A stretch of 16,969 nucleotides of DNA. It comes from an uncultured Fibrobacter sp. (GTDB lineage: Bacteria > Fibrobacterota > Fibrobacteria > Fibrobacterales > Fibrobacteraceae). Under the pieces are notes generated by a model. It searched no databases and was not told the origin of the DNA. It was given only the letters and a program-made list of their open reading frames with translations. The position numbers and the translations under genes were made by a program. The DNA lies in NCBI RefSeq assembly GCF_937877005.1, contig NZ_CALEFV010000015.1:1-16969 (forward strand). Reading direction: 5' to 3'. Below, one piece after another: positions 11,875 through 16,969 of the stretch. The first letter of the stretch is position 1, and each line of letters starts with the position of its first letter.

Positions 11875-12152
11875 AAATCAACCTCAGTTTCGACACGGAC
11901 GACGCGAAGGACAGGAAGCTGCTCAGGGCTCTCCTCGACGAGCTCTGCCCGGGCGTCGTCAAGGACGACTCCGAGAATGAACCCGAGGTCCCCGCAAGGC
12001 CGGAACCCGACCTGAGCGCATGGACTGCCGATGGCAAGACGCACGAACAGATGCTCAAGGAAAAGATGGCCATGCACAACGGGTTCCCGATGCCCGAAGC
12101 CCAGCCCAAGCGCAGGGGCCGCAAGCCCAAGGCGGCGAAGGGGGATGCATGA
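11871..12152 (+). CDS. Small early protein with basic C-terminus
   Basis: This gene encodes 93 residues from ATG 11871, overlapping the previous stop (ATGA), with AGGAG 5-6 nt upstream. The N-terminus MKINLSFDTDDAKDRKLLRA forms a strand and helix; the middle is acidic (DDSENEPEVPARPEPDL); the end QPKRRGRKPKAAKGDA is very basic and AT-hook-like (RGRKPK), so it may contact DNA. No family is recognised. Confidence 0.6.
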   Translation: MKINLSFDTDDAKDRKLLRALLDELCPGVVKDDSENEPEVPARPEPDLSAWTADGKTHEQMLKEKMAMHNGFPMPEAQPKRRGRKPKAAKGDA

Positions 12153-12418
12153 ACTTCGACGAGCTGAAACGCGCCATCAACATCCGCGAGACCATCAAGC
12201 TCTACTTCGTGGCCATCGGGCGCTACTCGGACTTCATCCGCTCCTACGCACGCAACAAGGACGGCTCCTGGGTCAACCCCTCGCTCCACGACTCCACCGC
12301 CGCGCAGCACGAACCGCTGATCGTGCAGTGCTGCGGAAGCTGGTGGGGCTACAACCCGAACAACCCCGCGCACCCCATGCGCAAGTATTTCAACGAGCAT
12401 TTCAGGAAGGAGGCCTAG
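12149..12418 (+). CDS. Small early protein of unknown function
   Basis: This gene encodes 89 residues from ATG 12149, overlapping the preceding stop (ATGA). MNFDELKRAINIRETIKLYF begins with an amphipathic helix; the middle VNPSLHDSTAAQHEPLIVQC and CCGSWWGYNPNNPAHP is aromatic and Asn/Pro-rich. It carries adjacent Cys residues but no full zinc motif. No function is assigned. Confidence 0.6.
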   Translation: MNFDELKRAINIRETIKLYFVAIGRYSDFIRSYARNKDGSWVNPSLHDSTAAQHEPLIVQCCGSWWGYNPNNPAHPMRKYFNEHFRKEA

Positions 12419-12419
12419 A

Positions 12420-12623
12420 ATGGCACAACAGGAATTCATCCGCAACACCGCCGCCCCCGACGGCATCCACGACAACATCGAGTTCAACGAATACAAGACG
12501 CCCGAATACTGGATGAAGCGCCGCGCACGCCGTGCGTTCATCGATGCGGTCGCTCCAGCGGGAATCGTGGTCGGCACGCTCCTGGCATTCCTCATCCTCG
12601 GCTACATCGAGGTGGGCCTGTAA
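12420..12623 (+). CDS. Small single-TM protein
   Basis: This gene encodes 67 residues from ATG 12420, two bases after the previous stop, with AAGGAGG 9 nt upstream. A basic stretch MKRRARRAFIDA (32-43) precedes one hydrophobic segment (about 44-66, AGIVVGTLLAFLILGYIEVG). By the positive-inside rule the first 40 residues would be cytoplasmic. It may be an inner-membrane anchor or a superinfection-exclusion or lysis accessory; nothing in the sequence decides. Confidence 0.62.
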   Translation: MAQQEFIRNTAAPDGIHDNIEFNEYKTPEYWMKRRARRAFIDAVAPAGIVVGTLLAFLILGYIEVGL

Positions 12624-12784
12624 TGAGCAAGTCCCATCCTGAATACGGCGAGTACGTCACGTGCACGGTCTGCGGGCTGCACAAGTACTGCAGGCATGTC
12701 AACCGCTACTTCGTCTGCTATTCATGCGATCACGAGAACTTCGCGAGGCTAAAGAACATCAAGAAAAAGGAACAGGGCAAATGA
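12623..12784 (+). CDS. Small zinc-ribbon protein
   Basis: This gene encodes 53 residues from ATG 12623; its first base is the last base of the previous stop (TAATG). Two C-x-x-C pairs, TCTVCGLHKYC and FVCYSCDHENF, are 15 residues apart and should bind one zinc. The C-terminus is basic (RLKNIKKKEQGK). Such ribbons in phages are often DNA- or RNA-binding or transcription regulators. It is cotranslated with the next gene through an ATGA overlap. Confidence 0.68.
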   Translation: MSKSHPEYGEYVTCTVCGLHKYCRHVNRYFVCYSCDHENFARLKNIKKKEQGK

Positions 12785-13020
12785 CTACACTCAACGACAT
12801 CTACATCCTCCAGCGCGTCGCCGAGAAGGCCGCAGAAAAGTACAACCGCCGCTGCCGCAGGCTTGTGGCTCTCTACCGCGCAGGCCGCAAGGTGGACGCG
12901 CGCCACTGGGACTATACCGACTGCATGCGCCTTATGGCTGAATCCACGGCCCGCGACCTGGAGACGGTCATCGAGCAGCAGGCACAGATCGCCGCAACCG
13001 AACCCGCCATCAACAATTAG
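12781..13020 (+). CDS. Small helical early protein
   Basis: This gene encodes 79 residues from ATG 12781, overlapping the zinc-ribbon stop (ATGA). It is basic and helical (VAEKAAEKYNRRCRRLVALY), then acidic near the end (STARDLETVIEQQAQIAATE). No family is recognised. It is the last gene before a 33-bp gap leading to RecT. Confidence 0.6.
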   Translation: MTTLNDIYILQRVAEKAAEKYNRRCRRLVALYRAGRKVDARHWDYTDCMRLMAESTARDLETVIEQQAQIAATEPAINN

Positions 13021-13053
13021 AACAACTTATCAACACTAATCGGAGAAACAAAA

Positions 13054-13962
13054 ATGGAACAACAGAACAACGCGGTGGCAACCGTCACCGAAGAAACCCG
13101 CGTAACGCAGGAGCTCCTGCTTGACTACCTCAAGACCATGAACAAGGGTCTTACGGAACAGCAGACCAAGCAGTTCCTCGCAGTCGCCGGAACTTTCGGC
13201 CTCAACCCGTGGAAGCGCGAGGTCTACGCCGTGACCTACAAGAACAAGGACGGCTCCACCGACATGTCTATCGTGACCGGGTACGAGACCTACATCAAGC
13301 GCGCCGAACTCAACCCCAACTATGACGGCTTCGACATCGAATTCAAAGGCGGATTCAAGCGCGGCAAGATTACCAAGCAAGGAAAAAACGGCCCGTGGCA
13401 GGTTGACGCGCTCGTGCCTGATGGAACCGTGAGTTGCGTCTGCACCGTCTACCGCAAGGACCGCGCCCACCCCACCCGCGAGGAAGTGTTCTTCGACGAA
13501 TACGACCAAGGCAATTCCATGTGGCAGAGCAAGCCGCGCACCATGCTCAAGAAGGTCGCCATCGTCAGCGCGTTCCGCAAGGCTTTCCCGTTCGACTTTG
13601 GCGGCATGCCGTACACGAACGACGAGCTTCCCGACAATATGACCGGAGCCGACAAGCTCAATGCTCAAGGCCACGTAGAAGTAACCGTGGACGAACAGCC
13701 CGAACCGCCCAAGGAACAGCCGAGGCTGAACCGCGCAGACCCCAAGGCGCAGCTCCTCGCCGCCGTCAAGAACTACACCACCAAGCAGTTTGCCGCCATG
13801 CTCTTGATGTTCAAGAACCAGAACGAAGGCGCCCACGGCAAGCTCGTGGAATGGCTCAAGGGAAACGGCTGGGAAAAGCCGAACCTCGTGCCCGCCGACC
13901 GCTACGCCGAAGTGGTGGAACGCTTCTACACGCTCCAGGAGGAGGTGGAATACAATGGCTAA
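13054..13962 (+). CDS. RecT/Bet family single-strand annealing recombinase
   Basis: This gene encodes 302 residues from ATG 13054, with CGGAG 8-12 nt upstream. Family motifs of the RecT/lambda Bet group are clear: TEQQTKQFLAVAGTFGLNPW, KREVYAVTYKNKDGSTDMSI and VTGYETYIKRAELNPNYDGF, then KPRTMLKKVAIVSAFRKAFP. The protein anneals complementary DNA strands during phage recombination and replication, normally beside a 5'-3' exonuclease. No exonuclease is seen in this window. The C-terminal 80 residues (about 222-302) form a separate helical tail (AQLLAAVKNYTTKQFAAMLL) of the type that often binds host SSB; here the phage encodes its own SSB downstream. Confidence 0.85.
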   Translation: MEQQNNAVATVTEETRVTQELLLDYLKTMNKGLTEQQTKQFLAVAGTFGLNPWKREVYAVTYKNKDGSTDMSIVTGYETYIKRAELNPNYDGFDIEFKGGFKRGKITKQGKNGPWQVDALVPDGTVSCVCTVYRKDRAHPTREEVFFDEYDQGNSMWQSKPRTMLKKVAIVSAFRKAFPFDFGGMPYTNDELPDNMTGADKLNAQGHVEVTVDEQPEPPKEQPRLNRADPKAQLLAAVKNYTTKQFAAMLLMFKNQNEGAHGKLVEWLKGNGWEKPNLVPADRYAEVVERFYTLQEEVEYNG

Positions 13963-14116
13963 GATCCCGCAACTCGGCAAACCGCACAACATCCGCGTAA
14001 ACGACGCGGCCTATTTCCTCGTGCAAAAAAAAATAATCGAAGCGCGTGAGAAGGGCTCCGTCCTCACCCCCGTCGAAATCGTATCTAACCTCATTCTCAA
14101 CAATCAAAGGATTTAA
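13955..14116 (+). CDS. Very small early protein overlapping recT
   Basis: This gene encodes 53 residues from ATG 13955, overlapping the recT end by 8 bp, with AGGAGGTGG about 6 nt upstream. MAKIPQLGKPHNIRVNDAAY leads into a helix VQKKIIEAREKGSVL and ends PVEIVSNLILNNQRI. The pattern has some likeness to short helical DNA-binding proteins, but no motif is firm. Strong ribosome site and operon position support it as a real gene. Confidence 0.6.
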   Translation: MAKIPQLGKPHNIRVNDAAYFLVQKKIIEAREKGSVLTPVEIVSNLILNNQRI

Positions 14117-14118
14117 CC

Positions 14119-14625
14119 ATGGCTACAAAAGAAGTGATGATCGTAACCCCCGAAGACATGAAGAACCTCGTCCCGTCCGAAAAGGCGATGGACGCCTACA
14201 GGTTCGCACTCGCCAACGCCGGGATCGAGATGGACGAGGAAACCGCCGCCGACTTCGTCGTGCGCCGCAACCTCAAGACCGAAGGCTTCCGCGAACTCGC
14301 CGAGATCGGCAAGTGGATGGAAAAGACCGCCGCCAGCATCAAGGAGGCGCTCAAGCACACCTACAACGTCGGCACCGAGGAAGACCTCCCCTCCAACGTC
14401 AAGTGGTCCAAGCAGTCCTACACCTACGCCTTTGTGCAGGACGCCGGCGCCGCCGTCGCGAACGTCCTGGTGGCAAAGCGCCTCGTCGCCAAGGACCAGC
14501 TCCTCGCCCTGGTGACCGTAACCGCGATGGCCAAGGCCTCCGGCCTCACCACCGAGAAGCTCGTGGACATGTTCCCCGACACCATCGAGCAGAAACCCAA
14601 GGAAAGGACGCTCTCGGTCAAGTGA
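14119..14625 (+). CDS. Unknown early protein next to recT
   Basis: This gene encodes 168 residues from ATG 14119, two bases after the previous stop. It is helical: ELAEIGKWMEKTAASIKEAL in the middle, then LPSNVKWSKQSYTYAFVQDA and GAAVANVLVAKRLVAKDQLL. The C-terminus TLSVK is basic. The KWSKQSYTYAF-V-D block followed by a helix-rich C-terminus seems typical of replication-associated phage proteins, but I cannot name a family. Its place between recT and ssb makes a role in recombination or replication likely. Confidence 0.6.
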   Translation: MATKEVMIVTPEDMKNLVPSEKAMDAYRFALANAGIEMDEETAADFVVRRNLKTEGFRELAEIGKWMEKTAASIKEALKHTYNVGTEEDLPSNVKWSKQSYTYAFVQDAGAAVANVLVAKRLVAKDQLLALVTVTAMAKASGLTTEKLVDMFPDTIEQKPKERTLSVK

Positions 14626-14822
14626 GACGCGGCCGCCCCGTAAAGTACCCGCTGTCGCAGACGGTCGGGAACCTCTGCGGAAGGAATTCCGAAGCCTACC
14701 GCAGGGTCTACGCCCTGGAACAGTGGGCCCTGCGCCACGGGTACGAGGGACACCGCCCGCACATAGTCCCGACAAAGGCCGACAGGAAACGGCAACAGAA
14801 ACTTCAACTCAAGGAAATCTAA
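14622..14822 (+). CDS. Small basic protein with GTG start
   Basis: This gene encodes 66 residues. I chose GTG 14622 because it overlaps the previous stop as GTGA, following the pattern of this operon. The start RRGRPVKYPLSQTVGNLCGR has an AT-hook-like RGRP, then a helical part EAYRRVYALEQWALRHGYEG and a basic end KADRKRQQKLQLKEI. It probably binds nucleic acid. It ends at the base where ssb starts (TAATG). Confidence 0.55.
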   Translation: MRRGRPVKYPLSQTVGNLCGRNSEAYRRVYALEQWALRHGYEGHRPHIVPTKADRKRQQKLQLKEI

Positions 14823-15286
14823 TGGCATACCTCAACAAAGTCTTTCTCATGGGCAACCTCGGCAAGGACCCGGAAATCCGCACCTTCCAGAGCGGGAGCA
14901 AGTGTGCCACGTTCTCGCTGGCCACATCCAAGCGCTACCGCGACCAGAACGGAGAGCAGAAGGAGCAGACGCAGTGGCACACGGTCAAGGTACTCGGCCG
15001 CTCCGCAGACACCCTCCAGCAGCTCGGCGTCAAGAAGGGCACGCAGATGCTCGTCGAGGGCGAGCTCACCTACAGCACCTGGACCGACCAGACTACAGGA
15101 CAGAAGCGCTACTCCACCGAGGTGGTGGCGTTCACATTCCAGCTGATCGGCCCCCGTCAGCAGCAGGGCCAGTACGTGCCGCAGTCCGCTCCGTATGACT
15201 ACTCGCAGGGAGCCTCCCGGCAGCAGGCGCCCGCCAGCGAAATGAACTGGCAGCCGCCCGACGGTGACGACGACCTGCCCTTCTAG
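14822..15286 (+). CDS. ssb: Single-stranded DNA-binding protein
   Basis: This gene encodes 154 residues from ATG 14822. The OB fold is typical: MAYLNKVFLMGNLGKDPEIR, then FSLATSKRYRDQNGEQKEQT, WHTVKVLGRSADTLQQLGVK and KGTQMLVEGELTYSTWTDQT. A Gln/Pro-rich linker (about 112-146) ends in the acidic tip DGDDDLPF, the partner-binding tail of bacterial SSBs. It coats single-stranded DNA in phage replication and cooperates with the RecT protein encoded upstream. It is the last gene of the tight operon before a GC-rich hairpin. Confidence 0.92.
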   Translation: MAYLNKVFLMGNLGKDPEIRTFQSGSKCATFSLATSKRYRDQNGEQKEQTQWHTVKVLGRSADTLQQLGVKKGTQMLVEGELTYSTWTDQTTGQKRYSTEVVAFTFQLIGPRQQQGQYVPQSAPYDYSQGASRQQAPASEMNWQPPDGDDDLPF

Positions 15287-15308
15287 GGATATTGCCGTGT
15301 CTCCGGCA

Positions 15309-15346
15309 CCCCCGCGGTCGTGTTTTTTTGTTTCGGGCCGCGGGGG
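15309..15346 (+). terminator. GC-rich hairpin after ssb
   Basis: CCCCCGCGG (15309-15317) pairs with CCGCGGGGG (15338-15346), a perfect 9-bp stem around a 20-nt loop that contains seven T. It lies 22 bp after the ssb stop and 16 bp before the tRNA. Because no T-run follows the stem it is not a classical terminator; it may instead be a processing or stability element separating ssb mRNA from the tRNA. Confidence 0.45.
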
Positions 15347-15362
15347 CAACATTTGAAACACA

Positions 15363-15435
15363 GCTCGCCTAGCTCAACGGTCAGAGCTACGGACTCATAA
15401 CCCGCAGGTTCCCGGTTCGAATCCGGGGGCGAGCA
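15363..15435 (+). tRNA. tRNA with anticodon CAT (Met or lysidine-Ile type), weak anticodon stem
   Basis: This 73-nt cloverleaf has a perfect 7-bp acceptor (GCTCGCC/GGCGAGC), D stem GCTC/GAGC with GG in the loop, anticodon loop CTCATAA, a 5-nt variable loop and a perfect T arm CCCGG-TTCGAAT-CCGGG. The anticodon stem is ACGGA against CCCGC: the middle three pairs form, but the two end pairs are A-C mismatches that a C-to-T change at each would repair. CCA is not encoded (CTA follows the discriminator A). It is either a phage-borne tRNA tolerating mismatches or a decaying copy. CAT could be elongator Met or, after lysidine modification, Ile. Confidence 0.72.
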
Positions 15436-15563
15436 CTAAGGCCCGATGGTGTGCAAAACTGAAAGTGAAACCCATATTTCAAACTTCTTCTAAATCGTAA
15501 ACATGCACAACCGCCGCCGGAGGGCCAAGCCTTTAACCAGCCGATGACCAACCGATTCGGCTA

Positions 15564-15616
15564 CCCGATTCTCGACAACCCATTTTTATACCACGCGTCC
15601 GCGTGCCTGAATCGGG
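15564..15616 (+). other. Nested inverted repeats in the leader of the last ORF
   Basis: CCCGATTC (15564-15571) pairs with GAATCGGG (15609-15616), enclosing a second hairpin CACGC-GTCC-GCGTG (15592-15605). The structure ends 27 bp before the ATG at 15644 and just upstream of its GGAG ribosome site. It may be a regulatory leader or a protein-binding site. The rest of 15436-15643 holds nothing else I can name. Confidence 0.45.
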
Positions 15617-15643
15617 GAAATTTTGATACCTGGAGAAACAAAA

Positions 15644-15940
15644 ATGAAACCCACCAACGAACAACTCGAGGCCTACAAGGCCATGGCGGCCGCCTCGCCG
15701 GACTCCATGAAGGCGAAGATCGAGGCGAACCTCAGGGCGACCTGCGACAAGTTCTCGGGACACGAGGACCGCCTCGAAGACTGCATGAAATACCTCACCG
15801 AATGCGCTCGTGGAATCCTGGACGGAAAAAACGGCGAAGTGGACGACGACACCTGCTACCGTATCTGCCGCGACTACTTCAACGACGAAATCTGGGCGAA
15901 GGAAGACGAGGAGAAGGCCAAGAAGGCCGCCGCCAAGAAG
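15644..15940 (+). CDS. PcfK-like / AcrIIA9-family protein, N-terminal 99 residues, then joined in-frame to a PEP synthase sequence
   Basis: ATG 15644 has GGAG 8 nt upstream. The first 99 residues, MKPTNEQLEAYKAMAAASPD to the Lys/Ala-rich EDEEKAKKAAAKK, resemble PcfK-like proteins: LEDCMKYLTECARGIL followed by DDDTCYRICRDYFNDEIW matches the family's conserved C-x-x-Y and D-D-x-x-x-x-x-x-x-D-Y-F/Y-x-D-E blocks. The family occurs in conjugative elements and phages of Bacteroidota and Firmicutes, and includes the Cas9 inhibitor AcrIIA9. Native homologues usually continue for a short Lys-rich tail after this point. Here the frame instead runs into PEP synthase, so the true C-terminus is probably missing. 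It follows ssb and tRNA, fitting a phage early or middle gene. Confidence 0.62.
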
Positions 15941-16969
15941 CCCCTGGTGCAGGAAGTGCTGTTCCGCATCGGTGCCATGCGCAGCCGCGTGGCCGCCCGT
16001 ACCCGCCTCGGCAAGGAGATCGAAGAGATCCGCAGCATCCCCGAGAAGATCGAACAGCTCATCGTCACCAACGGCCACGTTTCCGGCCGCGACCACTACA
16101 TCCGTACCCTCGGCCGCAACCTTGCCCTGTTCGCCATGGCCTTCTACGGCAAGGATATCGTGTACCGCACCACCGACTTCAAGAGCAACGAATACCGCAA
16201 CCTGCTGGGCGGCTGCCTCTTCGAGCACAATGAAGACAACCCCATGCTCGGCTACCGCGGCGTTTCCCGCGATATCCACGACTGGGAAATCGAAGCCTTC
16301 AAGCGTGCCCGTACCCTGTACGGCGGCACCAACCTCATGCTCATGCTGCCCTTCGTGCGTACGCTCGAACAGGCTCGTTCCATGCGCTCCTACCTCGCCG
16401 AAGTCCATGGCCTGCGCAGCGGCGACGACGGCCTAAAGATCCTGCTCATGTCCGAACTGCCGTCCAACGCCATTCTGGCCCGCCAGTTCATCACTGAGTT
16501 CGACGGCTTCTCCATCGGCTCCAACGACATGACGCAGATGGTGCTCGCCACCGACCGCGACAACGCCGAACTCTCCCACATCTACGACGAAGAAGATCCC
16601 GCTGTGGTCTGGGCCATCCTCACCACCATCTTCACCGGCCAGAAGTTCTGTAAGAAGGTGGGCTTCTGCGGTCAGGGCGTGGCCAACAGCGTCATCCTGC
16701 GCGGCATGGTCGCCCTTGCCGGCATCGTGTCCGCCTCTGTGGTGCCGGATACCTATATGCGCACCAAGGCCGACTTCGCCGCTGTGGAAGCCGAAGACAT
16801 CCCCACCTCCGGCCTCGGCGCATGGCTGGGCCGCCAGCATACCGCCAAGCTCCGCAAACTGCTGGAAGACAAGGGCTATGCCAGCGTTGCCAAGCTGGAG
16901 AACGGTGCCGACTTCCGCGCCTGGTACGAAAAGGAAGTCGCCAATCTGCATCAGGGCCTTGCCGCCAGC
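15941..16969 (+). CDS. ppsA: Phosphoenolpyruvate synthase, C-terminal part (foreign to the phage; no own start; runs off the window)
   Basis: The same frame continues for 343 residues of PEP synthase, the enzyme that makes phosphoenolpyruvate from pyruvate and ATP (EC 2.7.9.2) in gluconeogenesis. The C-terminal PEP-binding barrel is clear: VYRTTDFKSNEYRNLLGG, NEDNPMLGYRGVSRD, NLMLMLPFVRTLEQARSM, DGFSIGSNDMTQMVLATDRD and GFCGQGVAN with the active-site Cys (codon 16667-16669). The phosphohistidine and ATP-grasp domains that should precede it are absent. All Arg codons here are CGC or CGT, none AGG or AGA, whereas phage genes such as 5081-5662 use AGG freely. The likely source is another bacterium, possibly a Desulfovibrio-like one (inference). 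Confidence 0.85.

Noticed and set aside
13036..13992. 318-codon minus-strand ORF opposite recT
   Set aside because: RecT on the plus strand is unmistakable; the reverse product is a shadow.
15363..15435. tRNA as a prophage attachment site
   Set aside because: No integrase gene is in the window and no duplicate of the tRNA 3' end was seen; the tRNA lies inside the run of phage genes.
15544..16233. 229-codon plus-strand ORF in another frame of the last gene
   Set aside because: It begins in the structured leader and overlaps the PcfK-like and PEP synthase frame, which has family motifs; this frame gives an Arg/Gly/Pro-rich shadow.

Overview
This window looks like part of a temperate, contractile-tailed (myovirus-type) phage or prophage. 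At its right end it runs in-frame into a piece of a cellular metabolic gene that probably does not belong to it. Several promoters carry a TAnnTTTG-type -10/-7 box, as in Bacteroidota and relatives, and the arginine codon AGG is common in many phage genes. I infer a host in the FCB superphylum, perhaps Fibrobacter; no host gene in the phage part proves this.

Layout. (1) 1-4950, minus strand: the virion operon, read right to left: DUF2213 protease/scaffold, head decoration (cement) protein, DUF2184 major capsid protein, a small acidic protein, DUF4054 and SPP1 gp16-like head-tail connectors, an LIC_12616-type tail completion protein, and the start of a DUF3383 tail sheath gene that leaves the window. 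(2) 5081-5662, plus strand: a lone HK97 gp10-like neck/tail-completion gene facing away from the virion operon. Terminase and portal are not in the window. (3) 5663-9412: an accessory block of short transcription units: a Panacea-domain protein with a partner (candidate PanAT toxin-antitoxin), a 22-codon amphipathic peptide ORF on the plus strand, a two-TM beta-rich protein lying between two copies of a 41-bp bipartite element, and a small protein coupled to a ClpP-clan SDH_sah protease. (4) 9666-10154: the lysogeny switch: a leaderless HTH repressor gene facing a strong rightward promoter with four CTA-N7-TAG operator-like sites. (5) 10154-15286, plus strand: a compact early/replication operon with many ATGA overlaps: small unknown proteins, a ribbon-helix-helix protein, a replisome-organizer-like protein, a zinc ribbon, a one-TM protein, RecT/Bet and SSB. 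(6) 15287-15643: a GC-rich hairpin, a tRNA with anticodon CAT and a defective anticodon stem, and a structured leader. (7) 15644-16969: one ORF whose first ~99 residues are PcfK/AcrIIA9-like and whose remaining 343 residues are the C-terminal part of phosphoenolpyruvate synthase. The join lies in a Lys/Ala-rich stretch and codon use changes there, so a chimeric assembly is the likeliest explanation.

How it would work: the repressor at 9666-10001 would hold down the rightward early operon through the CTA-N7-TAG sites. When released, the operon supplies replication and recombination functions (organizer, RecT, SSB). The virion operon is driven separately from a promoter abutting its first gene. 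The accessory block has its own promoters and looks like lysogenic-conversion or defence cargo expressed in the prophage state.
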